Positions 51,044-62,846 of a DNA stretch of 64,000 nt are shown here, piece by piece (position 1 is the stretch's first letter; each line of letters starts with the position of its first letter). Made by a program: the position numbers and the translations under genes. This DNA comes from Thuidium tamariscinum. Taxonomy: Eukaryota; Streptophyta; Bryopsida; Hypnales; Thuidiaceae. Below the pieces are notes generated by a model. That model was not told the origin of the DNA. It saw only the letters and a list, made by a program, of their open reading frames with translations, and did no database searches. Location of the stretch: NCBI GenBank assembly GCA_947034885.2, contig OX344750.2, forward strand, positions 46,289,821 through 46,353,820, given 5' to 3'.

Positions 51044-51272
51044 TTAACCCCTAAACAAAGCGCAAGCCATATTATGGTCTGTAAACAAGAGAGAATCTTT
51101 TTGTATAAGACAAAAATACAATTACTCATTCTCAAAATTAGGGGTGGAAAGAAAAGATCTTCTACAGAGTTTTGACTTCCAACAAGAGCTTTTGAATTTT
51201 TTGGAATCAATGATTCTCACGGTATCAAAATTCAGGATTTTCACGGCCACCGGCTTGTTGTTTAAGGGTTAA
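51044..51272 (+). mobile_element. TTAA-flanked MITE, small class (221 bp)
   Basis: TTAA at 51,044-51,047 and 51,269-51,272 bound a 221-bp element starting CCCCTAAACAAAGCGC and ending GTTGTTTAAGGG. The block TTAGGGGTGGAAAGAAAAGA near 51,139 matches TTAGGGGTGGAAAGGGAAGA in the copy at 59,995. Confidence 0.82.
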
Positions 51273-52215
51273 CTTGTAAAAACATCATTGATCCTGCACC
51301 ACACATGGGTGCTGGACTGGTAGCATATTCCACCAGGCAACTCTACAAAACACAGGCTCTCCCTCAGGAATTATTATATGATAACTTAGACTATGCTTAA
51401 CTTACCTCAAATTTAAGAGCTGTCTTTGCTGCATGTTTTCATGACTTCATAGAGGTCAACAATGGACAATGTGTGCTACGCAAAGCTTAGCGTACATGAT
51501 AAACTTATTAAGGTAGTCTGCTCTTGAAGTGACCTTTTAAGTCTATTGAATTCATCAATGACAAAATGATCAAATAATAGAGATTTCAAGAAACATGTCT
51601 TCAATTAGCCCTAAATGGGAGATGCATTTAGAACATGGTTGCTTTAAGAGCAGACTATTTTTCACTTGTTTGCAAAGAGCTCCATGACAAACTTCATGAT
51701 ACATGTGTAGAATAAAACCGTGGGCAATGAAATTTACGGAAACACAGGCTTCCCTTTTGTTCAGTTACGTGCGTCCCGGAGGTTAGAGACGTGCCTGGAG
51801 GTGACAAAGGGATCGACGGTTCCACCTGTTGTGGCGTGCATGAGCTGCATGCCACTTGTCAATATTATAATGGGGCCACATTTCTGACATACCTTGACGA
51901 TGGAAGTGTTTATTTTATTGCTCTAGGGAATCGAAATGAGATGTTTGAGAATCAATTCCTCAAAAGATTCAGTTGAAGATGAAGAAGAATGTGATTACAC
52001 AAATGGGGACCTGATTCCAGGGATTTTCAACTCAAAGGAATGAACTCAAGTTGATAAGATCATCATCAGCTGCTGGTCAAGGGAATGAAGTTGATAAGGC
52101 CTAAGTTGGTACAGTAGAGTGAAATGCTGATAATGGACTGCTGGAATTTGTCACAGAACTGTTAAATTTATTTATTTATTTTTTGAAACATAATTGCTAA
52201 AACTTTGATCTCTGA
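51273..52215 (+). other. Spacer with orphan exon-like patches
   Basis: Two GC-richer patches have open plus-strand frames, one around 51,290-51,400 and one at 51,791-51,976 listed separately. No joined gene model could be built. Confidence 0.35.
51791..51976 (+). pseudogene. Orphan exon-like fragment, unrecognised
   Basis: A plus-strand frame open from before 51,791 to a stop at 51,974-51,976 encodes about 60 residues with protein-like composition (PGGDKGIDGSTCCGVHE, then ATFLTYLDDGSVYFIALG). It is GC-richer than its surroundings. The pattern of a hydrophobic strand, acidic turn (LDDGSVYF) and strand suggests a folded domain, but I cannot name a family. It may be a gene fragment moved here by transposition. 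Confidence 0.25.
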
Positions 52216-52398
52216 CATAACATTCAGTAGCATTGGATGACTCTGCCTTCTGAAGGATGTGGAATATTCCACACCCCAACAGTGTTTCATCAGTAACTAC
52301 TGATGTAAGAAGACATGATTGGCTGTGGGGTGTGGAATATGCCACACCCTTCACTGTAGAGAAAAGGCAGAGTTACAATGTGCTACAGAATGTTATGG
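52216..52398. mobile_element. MITE with CATAACATTCAGTAGC ends, copy 2
   Basis: Begins CATAACATTCAGTAGCATTG and ends GTGCTACAGAATGTTATG. The inverted ends extend about 35 bp to ACTCTGCCTT. Inside are GTGTGGAATATTCCACACCC near 52,258 and GGGGTGTGGAATATGCCACA near 52,327, the same motif as the palindrome at 32,763. 183 bp, non-coding. Confidence 0.75.
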
Positions 52399-52441
52399 AG
52401 ATTCTAAGATACCCTCGGTTTCAATAAAAATCCATGGTTTC

Positions 52442-52818
52442 TACAGTGGAAACATCCAAAACCGTCCAAATAAGGAATTTAGCATAGTTGGAGGGAGTGT
52501 TTTCTAAATATGATATTTTTTCTAGTATTAGGGAGTGAAAATTATGAATATTAAAAAAAAATAGATTTTTCAGATACAATATGTAATTTTTACAAATTTT
52601 CAAAGTGTTGGCTCCGAAGACCTGTGGAACCGTCCTATAGGTGTCCCCAAAACTGAACCCTGCGAAAATCAGCACTCAGTCAACCAGATTTTTCTATGTG
52701 TTCTTCAATTGTGTCAACAAATTACAATCACACATGTGGCAAACACATTAAGGGAACTCTACTGACGCATTTGGGTGAATCTACAGTCCACTATAAGGAA
52801 CAGGTGCGGGAATGGGTG
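52442..52818 (+). repeat. 380-bp dispersed repeat, copy 2
   Basis: Starts TACAGTGGAAACATCC and ends GCGGGAATGGGTG. It is the second copy of the repeat at 46,178-46,557, same strand, 6.26 kb away. Sequence on either side differs between the copies. Confidence 0.85.
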
Positions 52819-54615
52819 TTTTGCCCTTAGTGGGAAAATGTAGAAGTACACTTACCACGGATTTATTTTGAGACAACAAGAGTACAAAATAAGTGGCTTT
52901 GTTGCTAAACCCATTCTTACAAATACTTCAGAGTGTAGGGTCCAATTTGGTTAGACTGCTAATTGAAAAAATTCATAATCTATAATTTGGACTTTGTGAG
53001 GAAGATATATGCTCATAGAATCTATATTTTCCCCAATATTTGAATGAAACATACCCATAATAGATGATGAAAAGGATGAATCACACATATTGATCATTCT
53101 ATCCATTTTTTTCCCTTACTTGCAAGCATTTCAAGTTGCATGACATTTTTTGTTCCAATTCTCTTACTATGTATTTTTTGAACATTATATAATACACTAC
53201 AAACTTTCAAAGAGCTAAAAAACAATGATCCCAAAATAAACCTTGACTTTCAATCCCTCATGATTCCATAGACAAGTTACATTTTAGATAAATATTTAGG
53301 GGTTTGTTTTAGAATATGTCAATATATAGCAACCTAGTTAAAAAACATGTGGCATTTGGGCATAGGAACCTTGGTTTGTTAATTGTGCCATAGAAGGCTA
53401 CTATCTATTGTGTTTGGTTTATAAATATGCATAAAAATATCAATCTTTAATGGTCTTGTATCCAAAAAAATTATATTTCTTGGTCAAAGACAAATTAGCA
53501 TATCAAAATTCCTATTTAGGATACTTGAATACAACTAAGAAAATCGTGTCTAACAATTTGAGTACATCTAGTTTTTAATGATTAAAATTTGTTTAAAAAT
53601 TACCAAAAAAAAAGTGTTGCAATTTCAAGCCCCATTACCATTGTGTTAGGACCCAAATTTCACAATAATTTCAAAAACAAGTAACAAGGCTTTATTACCT
53701 TAGTGAAGAGATGCAACAAAGTTGTTGTAGTAGTAACCTCTTTCATACTCCTCTGTTTTTCTAGTGAGGTATTTTGCTAATGAATTTTTTTGGATGCATG
53801 GACAAAACCTACATACCAATTCACCCCCTTTCCTCTCCCCCCCCCTTTGTGGGCGTGGGGTCTCACTTTTAGATAGGATAAAGTAGGACAAAAACTTTAA
53901 TCCTTAACCAACAAGCCAGTGACCAATCAAAGTTCACAGGTTCATTTTGAATTCACCAAACTGCAATTCATGGCTGCAACTTTGAGGCTTATATCTCCTT
54001 CATCTAATTTTTGTTTTCAATGAAATTTGTTGGATTATCTTCTTCTAGAAGTCTAATTATTGTGGTCAAATTTTGATGGAAATCCAAGTTGTTTTGAATG
54101 TTTGGGAGCAATTCAAAGTTCAAAAGCCAAACTTTTGGATTACAGTGAACTTTGGCAGCTTGTTTCTTCCTCATACAATGTTTGTTTCTAATCATTTTTC
54201 TTGAAAAAGTTGTGCATCCTAGTCTAGTTTGTGTGGCCAAAACTTCATATCAATCCAAAAAGTTATGATTGGCTAAGAAGCATTTTAGTACAATGAAGTG
54301 CGGTCATAGATGCATTTTTTTCACCCTTCTTTGCTATTTTTTGAACATTTCAAAGTCATTTTGCAATCAATTCAAAGCATTTGAATGAATTTTTTTTCCA
54401 CTAATGTGTTTGTATGTTGGTTTTGAATCATTTTTTAGTTTAAAGTTTTTTCATTTGAGTAAGTTTAGGAATCAGATTTCACCTCCAAATGTGTTTTTTA
54501 GGAAAATTTCAGCATCATTTTCAACACTAGAATATTATAATCTTACAATCTATTCGGCCAAATGACTCCAAATTTGATCCACACCATCTACAACATGCAC
54601 ACTACAAGATTGTAT
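52819..54615. other. AT-rich spacer, nothing recognised
   Basis: No exon-like frame. A C-rich tract lies near 53,822-53,848. Confidence 0.5.
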
Positions 54616-54820
54616 ATGGTCAATTTTGTTAAAATGGCGGTATTCCAAGTGCCATTTTGACAAATTTCAAGTGCCATTTTGACATATTTTGTACACCATT
54701 TTGACATAGAGGCCTAGACGTAGAGGAAGAAAATGTGCCATTTTAATGGAATGTTGTGCCATTTTAACAAAATATCATGCAATTTTATTGGAATACTGCC
54801 ATTTTAACAAAATTGACCAT
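54616..54820. mobile_element. 205-bp MITE with GTAT duplication and internal TGCCATTTT repeats
   Basis: The ends are ATGGTCAATTTTGTTAAAAT and its complement, an inverted repeat of over 30 bp with one mismatch. GTAT flanks both sides (54,612-54,615; 54,821-54,824). The interior is built from about six copies of GCCATTTT(G/A)ACA, in direct orientation. No coding capacity. Confidence 0.8.
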
Positions 54821-54885
54821 GTATGGTTAAGATTTTCATAGCTTACTAACATTTACACTTATAAGGCTTGAAAAACAAAGATACT

Positions 54886-55815
54886 TTAACCCCTAAAGGA
54901 CTGAGGCATTTTCTGGCTTGAAAACCACTCAAAACTGCCATGTTTGCTACTTCCTCCCAAAAAAACAAAAAAAACAATTTTATTAGAATCCAACCGTAGG
55001 ATCTTGTAAATTACTTGTCTGAGATCATATGGTAAAAATTTCGTGAAGTTTGACCGTACCGATTGGAAGATATTAGCATTCAAAGTTGGAAAAAAAGTTT
55101 TTTTGAACTCTGACTTGCAATTTCAGATGACTTTGATTGCCATTTGTTGAATTTTTTTGCACTATGGACCATGAAGTTAAAATTTATTATGTTGAACATT
55201 TGAGTTGGAAATTAGGGAAATTTTTTTCAAAAAACTACTACTTGATTTTCATTCATTAAAAAATTGTTAAGTAGAAGTAGGTCCAAGATTGAACAAAACA
55301 CTAAGTTGTTAATAACTTTAAGATGGAATTGAAAAACCATGATCCCAATTGTGAGCTTGTTCTTGCAAACATCCTAAACCCTATCAAATAAGAAAATTTG
55401 AAAAATTTGAAAAATTGCATTCAAAAATGAATTCTGTAAGTTATTTTCTGAAGAAGGTGCTTAGATTGCCCGAAATTCAAGATTGTCTGTAACTTTCTCA
55501 TTATTAGTCCAAATAAAATGAAACAAAGCTTCAGATGTAGAACAAAACAAAATCTTCAAGAAAAAAAATAAAAAATAAAAAAATAATTTTTTTTGTGATT
55601 TTTTTTTCCTGCCCGGCGAACTACTTTTTGGACATAGAATGGCATAACTTTTGCTTCCAAGCACCAATTGAAATAAAAATTATATTTTTGGAAAGTTAAT
55701 CTGATTTCCTATCTTCAAAAAAAGTTTCAAAAAATAATATAAAAAATTCAAGTCACACAAGCTTGCCCGAAATTCCAAGTGTCCCCCGAGGGGACTTCAG
55801 TCCTTTAGGGGTTAA
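54886..55815 (-). mobile_element. TTAA-flanked element, large class, subfamily II (copy E)
   Basis: TTAA at 54,886-54,889 and 55,812-55,815 bound 922 bp with a 19-20-bp terminal inverted repeat (CCCCTAAAGGACTGA at the left, its complement at the right). It is the best-preserved copy of the subfamily and is inverted relative to 40,738. No coding capacity. Confidence 0.88.
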
Positions 55816-55844
55816 GACCCGTTTGGAGCTTAGGCAATGAAGGG

Positions 55845-56488
55845 TAACCCTTCCATACCCAAGGCCTTTATGAGCTCATAGAATTTTTTTCTAATTTGAA
55901 CAAATAGCCAAAATTTAGATAAGCTTTAATAATTTTAAAGAAAAAGGTAATTGTACAAATTTAAAGTATACATGTTAGAAATCACATAGGAAAAGAAGAT
56001 ACAACAATATGACTTATAAATTGAAAGATCATAATGTTTGATCATGAGGGTGTTAAATTGCAAAAAAAAACTTGAAGTCTTTCAATCCTCTTTTCACATA
56101 TCAAATCTAAAAAGTTCATCACCAAAAAATATGAAGTTGAAGGGCCTTAAATGCATAGCTTCATCAATTTATAGCTTCTCAAAATCTACTCCATAGTTTT
56201 TTGGAATAAATTTTAAATGTGATTTTTTGTCCAAAATCTAGTGTATTTGAAGCTCATTATCAAAGCCCTCAACATTGTGGAAAGTCTAGATTGCAGTCGA
56301 CACACTTGCACAAAATCTTAAGCAAAAAAATCATAATCAATTATTTTCAAGATTGGAATTCCGATGCTAAGACTAAACTTCAAAAGGAATTTTTCAAAAA
56401 TAAAAGCTATTAAAACTTGATTAGATTTTATCTAACTTTAAAGTATTTATGACACTAAAATTCGGTGCATTGGGCATTTAGGGGTTAA
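55845..56488. mobile_element. Possible degenerate TTAA-type element
   Basis: It lies between GTAA-CCCTTCCATACCC at 55,844 and GGGCATTTAGGGG-TTAA ending at 56,488. The right end matches the family terminus, but the left duplication is imperfect and the interior does not align clearly. Confidence 0.35.
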
Positions 56489-58596
56489 AAAAATGCCAAT
56501 AATGTTCGGCCATCACTCAAGCCATTACTAAATTGTGATAAATAAGTGATGAAAATTTAGACTTGAATAGAAATCACTTTGCATCAAATGAAGAATATCA
56601 TGTTATTCCTAGAATGACACAAAAAAATATTAGCAATCCATTGAATAAACAAAGGATTGTAGATGTTCATGTTCATGGTTCAACATCAATCACTTGAAAA
56701 GCTCAAGTTCTCTTAATACACTTGGCAATTACAAATTTAGTGCCTTTAATAGCCTTGCACTGTAGAATTTAGTCATGGACTATCGTCTATGTTTAGTCCT
56801 TTAAAGTGGCAAGTTAAATTGTGATTTATTGCTATGCATTGTTTTACAAAAGAACCATGTTCTAACTTGAAAGATTTTCCACTCTAAGGTTTCAATTATA
56901 ATGCATTGTTTTGAATTTGGGATGTATGCATTTCTGCCATTTGACAAAGTGATTCTTCTTTCTAGGCCTATTTGCATACCAAACCATTGCAAAGCTTAAA
57001 ACAACAAATATTCGATATGGTTGTAATGGTGCAATTCCAAAGTTCTAGATTTCAATCTACAATATGAACTTGAAGTATTATTAGCACTCTAATACAACTT
57101 CTTACCTTAGACAAAAAGTATAAATTATGCAAAATATAAGTACATCACATGTCATTCATACAAAATAAAATAAAATAATGTAATACTAATATTTATAGTA
57201 TCCATTTTCAAGTTTATGGTCTAGCTCCAACTTCATAATACTCTACATTATCACTAGACAAAGCACTATTGGCTATGGTAAAAAATGAGCAAATTTTGCC
57301 AAAGTCAATTTTCTAGAAATTGACTTTCTATAATGCCCCAATGGAATGCTTTAGCATTTAAGGGTATTTTGTCATTTTATAAATATTTACATGAACAATT
57401 GTATTAGAAGACGGTATAAGTATAGTTGCAAACTCAACTTTCAATCCTACCATCTTTTAATTTGATGTTGTAGGTGATATTTATCAAGATTTCACTAAAG
57501 AAGTGAAGATGCAAGCCAAACTTGAAATTGTTGAGAAGAAAATTGCCTATGAAATTCTATTTTCTTTATCCAAAATCAATTTCAATTGAAACAAGAAAAA
57601 AAGATGAAGACAAAAGAAGAAAATAAAATATGTAATAGACATTATATGCACTTACGTTAGAATTTATGTAGTGTATTTCATTTAATATATAGATTTACCA
57701 CATATGTAAAACTAAAATGATTTAGAGAGTTTGGTTGTCATATTAATGCTTTTTATGAAGCATTGGTTTCCATTTATGTATGTTCCAATTTAAACACATA
57801 TCCCTCTTTTGTACAAATAAAACGGAAACTTTTATTGCAATCATATAGAGTTTGTAATCAATTTATCATTATTGATTTTTTTTCTTCAATAATTCTAAAT
57901 GATTTGTTATTTTATTTTAGTTTTCCAATACCCTAAAAATGATAATAGTAAAACAAGAACGTTTACCATTAAATTGAAATGTATACATTGCATCCAAAAT
58001 TGTATAGAATATTTACTTTTTGTATTTTAAAATCATGCTAAAGATTTGTTTTATTATTTTGAGAATATTAAACTGATTTATGAAGTGAGTTTAAATCTTT
58101 TTAAGCTCTCAACAAGTAGAAGTGCACCAATGAAAGTTGTTTTAATTTTTGAAAGTTTTGACTTATGGACAACTTGTGCAACCTTGTGCACTTGTCCAAG
58201 TGTTTTCCATAATTTATCTATATATTATTTTAATTTTTAATTTTTAAAATAATTTATTTATAATTAAATTTAATCTATAGAAACAAATTCCAATTGAAAA
58301 CCCATAACTTTTACACTTAAAAACAAAATGTACAAAACAACTTTGGTGCATTTCTACTCATTGAGAGCTTTTTGACAATGCCAAAAATGACATCAAAAAC
58401 TCCTTTGTATCATTTTCTATATGTAATTCAATTTATAGTCTTAAAAATTCTTTACAAATCCATCCTATGTCCAAAAGCAATGATAGGACTTTAGTACAAC
58501 CATTGTCAAGCCAAGCTCTCCAATAACTTAGTATAAAGAGAATGACCATTGAGCACATAGCCAAGGACATCTCAACATTACATACAAAACAAACTA
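56489..58596. other. AT-rich spacer
   Basis: No gene recognised. A short plus-strand patch at about 57,475-57,590, preceded by TGTTGTAG, looks exon-like but stands alone. Confidence 0.45.
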
Positions 58597-59032
58597 GAAC
58601 AAATGTTATCATTGTATTTTTAATTTTAATTTTGCTCGACTTTTATTTTGTATACATATGTAAATATCAAAAGATGCAAAGCCTGTACATTCTTGTTTGA
58701 TTATGAATGATGATTAAAGTCTTGGCTTTGATAGATTTAATAGCTTGATTCGTCTTCTTCTTTTCTTCTTCCCCTCCTTTTCCCTTTTTCTGTCCCCGTT
58801 TCCCTCATTTGGCCTTTTTATCTAGGAGTAGGGCCTAGCAAAAAGGGAAAAGGAAGGGAAGAGGAAAAGAAAAAGAAGAATCAAACTATTAAATCTATCA
58901 AAACCAAGACTTTAATCATCATTCATCATCAAACAAGAGTGTACAAGCTTGCATCTTTCAATATTTACATACATATGCAAAAGAAAAGTGGAGCAAAAGT
59001 AAAATTAAAATACAACAATAACATTTGTTCCA
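58597..59032. repeat. Long inverted repeat, arms about 190 bp, short loop
   Basis: The left arm (58,597-58,790) pairs with the right arm (58,840-59,032) at close to 88-90 percent identity by eye, around a loop of about 50 bp. The outer ends are GAACAAATGTTAT and its complement. The inner part is a pyrimidine-rich TCTTCTTCTTTTCTTCTTCC against its purine mate. It would fold as one RNA into a hairpin. It may be a foldback MITE; no target duplication seen. Confidence 0.85.
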
Positions 59033-59994
59033 CTGGCTGGTCCATTGAAAAAGAGTCCTCTCTAGTGTCAGAGGTAAGTGTGTTTCGAATAAGACACCTT
59101 TCAATTATTCAACCTTGAAAAAACTGTTGAAGCTTTGCCAACCTCACCCACACCTGGAACCATCCCTTCGCATGATGTTAAAAATTGAAGTAAAAATTGC
59201 TCTAAAAGTTACTCCATACTTGAGTGACTTTTATCTATTGTCTTTGTCTATTGCATCATGTGTACTGGTGTTTGATTCATGTTTTTGTTTTTTTTCTTTG
59301 GTGCTAAGTCATACTAGAAAAAAACAATTTAGCTAAAAAATGGCAACAAATTGTGAAGTTTTTTCCCAGAAAATTTTGAAAATAGTGTGTTTTCATTGCA
59401 ACATATTTGTTGCGGTATTGCTTTTGCTTTGCAAAAGTATACTTCCAGCACTATGCTGCATAAATATCAAAGTAGTACAGCAACAATACTAATAAGGCAA
59501 GGGGAGGTTACTTCCCAATGTAGTTACGTGATATTTCTATTAATATGTGGATGAATGATGAAATTTGGAGCACCACGGCACTGTGACATTTTATATTGCC
59601 ACTTTGGCACTTCATAAAAAGTGGGATGTAAAAATAAATAAATAAAAGCCCTGCTCTGATTGGTTGGAGAATTAAATACACCCACCATGTGCTGGAAGTG
59701 CCTGTAGGATGCAATGGAGGGCTGAGAATTCATGATGCAAGTTGGCATACCAATCAAGTGGAGCTGGTTGGTTGCATGCAACCGAACTGGATCCCATCGG
59801 AGTGTGGGCTGGTTGCTTCATGCAAACCAAGCTGAGGGCGAACGAAGTTACGGTAATAAGTTACTTGATACTGTTTGTCCCCTGCCCCTCATTTTTGTCA
59901 AATTGGTGTCTATGCAAGTGTCACCAACACGACCTCAAACTGTTCACTTGGTATGGCTCCTACTTTACAAATGGCACTTCATGATTTTGGAAGC
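59033..59994. other. Spacer with a dispersed repeat
   Basis: 59,542-59,615 (ATATGTGGATGAATGATG to TTGCCACTTTGGCAC) recurs at 60,603-60,672 in the same orientation. 59,640-59,990 is less AT-rich and open on both strands in places, but nothing is recognised. Confidence 0.45.
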
Positions 59995-60224
59995 TTAACC
60001 CTTGAACGATGCCGCGGATGTTTGGCGTCCGCCAAATGACAAAGAATCTTTCCTTCCAGGACAGAAATGCAACTTTTCATCCTCGGTATTAGGGGTGGAA
60101 AGGGAAGATCTTCTACAGTACTTTGACTTCCAATGCATATATTTGGCTTCTTCAAAGTAGGTGATGTCACACGGTATCAAAATGCATGGTTTATGCAGCC
60201 ACCGGGCCGTCCTTCAAGGGTTAA
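59995..60224 (+). mobile_element. TTAA-flanked MITE, small class (222 bp)
   Basis: TTAA at 59,995-59,998 and 60,221-60,224 bound a 222-bp element starting CCCTTGAACGATGCCGC and ending GGCCGTCCTTCAAGGG. It aligns in reverse with 20,653-20,881, including GGCGTCCGCCAAATGACAAA. It has no coding capacity. Confidence 0.87.
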
Positions 60225-61948
60225 ATAGCTTATAACTTAGAGAATGGTTTGGGATCTTTCTCAAAGTGCTTCAAGCATCATGCTCCCCCATAACATTCAG
60301 TTTATAAAGGAAGCAACATCTTTGAAAAAGAGACCACTCAAGTGAAGAGGATTGTGTTACAACCACTTCATGGTGCATAGTGCATCAAGTGGGTTTTTTC
60401 TAACGATTTGGTGCAAAATTGCATCAAATTCTTTGGCATGGCACCAAGCCTATAGGAAAAAAACAAAAAAAAATTGGATGAAAAATTGGAAAATCGCCAA
60501 TAAACTTCAAATTTATTAAAAATAGTCGATGAAATCGCCAAATAATGGATGAAAATAGAATGATAGATATGTATTATATGCTAATATGATATTTTATATC
60601 CAATATATGGATGAATGTTGAGGTTTAGAGCTCCACAGTAAAATGAAGTATTGCCACTTTGACACATCACAAGAAATGAAAAAACAAACAAAATTGTAGT
60701 GCATAGTGTAAAACTATGCACCATAATTGCAATTTTTTTGTTAATTAAAATTTAAACCCCCACCTCCACCCCCTCTTAGGATAGGAATATAAACAATCAA
60801 AACGGGATAATCCCATATTGTGGTATCCATATTTATATATGGTCGTCTATATGTCATATGTTGTAACCATATTTCAAGTATGCATATACATATATCCATA
60901 TATGGCAACATCGTATCCATATCCATATTTTGTATGTACATCCAATGGTTGTTGATTTTTCTTGGAAGGGGGGTTGGAAATTTTTTGGAAATGAATTGGG
61001 CGACTTCTAATTTATGACAAGGGGGAAAGGAGGTTGGGGAATTGAAAGAAGAGACATACACTTTAGGGTGCATAGGCATAGTGTTATATGACTCTTTAGC
61101 CAACCTCAATCTTTAAATTAACTAATAAGTTCTCCCTAAGTATTTAGGAAAGCATAGATAGAACCATTGTGATTGGTTATACAATGATTGAACACTTTGA
61201 TGTTTATTCTAAGCTCAACTTTGAAGTTATAGAAAATGCAAAAAATATCCTCTTTATTTATTCATTTTTTAATATGAATGATTTACATTTACTTATGAGG
61301 CAAAAATAATACCTAATTGTGATTCTGAATCTACCTGTATACACAACTATAAATGAATAGGAATGAATGTTTCCGCTCAATGCTAGTTTCTTCAATTGCT
61401 ATGAAATCCATTGCCTCACTTGACAAAAGCAAAGGACACTTTGCATTGGTAAAAGCAATGTGAGAAAGTTTGAGTAAGATTCAACTTGGAAAATAAACTA
61501 CATTAATTTGTCCTAGTGGTGTGGTTGTAGGAGGAAAATTAGCGTCACATTTAGGGAACTAGTATTACCACACAATTTTTTTTAATGAAAATTGGCACAA
61601 TATAGTATTATTTCAATCTATATTCATTCTAAATAATGTAACTCTAATAAATTAGTATCGCATGCACTTTTCAAACAAATCAATGTAGGACACTAATAAA
61701 AAATAGTCTTTTGTAGCATATTTGTTTGCTTCTATATTATTGTTGTTGTTATAACACAAATTAATTCAATTAATAGATAGTTTGTTTAGTGTACAAATCT
61801 TACAGTCTAGTTTGGATTGATGTTGCATAAATGTAGTCTTACTACATCAAGAAAACTTGTGAATAAAATTTAGATTAGATGGAATTGGATGTAGATGGAA
61901 ATTATATTAGATTTGGATGGCAATTACATTAATTACAATAGTACACTA
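60225..61948. other. AT-rich spacer with short repeats
   Basis: No gene recognised. It contains the second copy of the 70-bp repeat (60,603-60,672) and the CCATAT cluster. Confidence 0.5.
60825..60935. repeat. CCATAT/ATATGG cluster
   Basis: About ten CCATA or ATATGG hexamer-like units within 110 bp, several forming CCATATATGG palindromes. Low-complexity; may be unstable. Confidence 0.65.
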
Positions 61949-62846
61949 CATTTTTTGGCAACATAGAGATTTTGGGTAGCTCACTACAAATGAAGTTTTT
62001 ATTTTATTTTATTTGAAATTTTCACACATGTGCCGAAAGAGTATCTTTAAGGCCCAACAATTTTCATAACTTTTGACAACACGGTTAAAAAGTTATGGCA
62101 TGATATGTTGTTTCCTTCAATCGGTGGGTAGCTTGGGTACCAAAAAACACTTCTTAACAAAATTAGGAAATAAATATTTGAAATTGGTTTATTAGATTTA
62201 TATCTATGTGTAAAGCTTTGAATCATTCCATTTCAATTAATGAGTCAAAAGTTATGAGGAGTTTTAGTTTGGAGTACTTTGTGGATAGTTATAGAATCCA
62301 TTCTACAAAAACGTTTGAAATCCTTTATTTAATTCAATTTTTAATATTTTTGAAAAAAAAATTGAAACATTGGGTGGAGATTGTTTATTACAAAATTACA
62401 ACCATTGGAATTGACATGTTTAATTTCCATAAATAAATAGTTTACAATTTAATATTTTGAATTATTTTCTACTTTTTTGTACTTACTATTTTTTTCCTAT
62501 ATGTTGTACAATTCCAAATGATTTGAAATTTTTTGAGCATGTAACCAAATGTCATTGAAGGATAAATTCAAAGAGTAACCACCATTTTGAACTTTCTTTT
62601 CACACAAATGTGACCTTGTGAAGTGCAATTGCTCAGGTTTTTACAAGATAAAAAAGGATTGTTGTCAATTCAAATGTTAATATCTTGCAATCTATACATT
62701 GGGAAATTTTGAATTTTTTAAATATCTTCTTAAACCACCTTAGTATAATATCTTATATACTTAAATCTATTAAAAAAAATCTTTTTCTAAAATTTTACAT
62801 TTGAACGTTTTTGGTGAAAACCTAGTCAAAAACCTTTAGGGGTTAT
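61949..62846 (+). mobile_element. TTAA-type element, large class, subfamily I (copy C), left end missing
   Basis: From CATTTTTTGGCAACATAGAG it aligns with copy B to the terminal AACCTTTAGGGG at 62,842. The left terminus (TTAACC...GGACC) is absent. The right TTA is directly followed by another element at 62,847. Confidence 0.75.

Noticed and set aside
46178-52818. The 380-bp repeat pair as two terminal repeats of one retroelement
   Set aside because: There are no TG...CA borders, no matching target duplication and no retroelement proteins between the copies.
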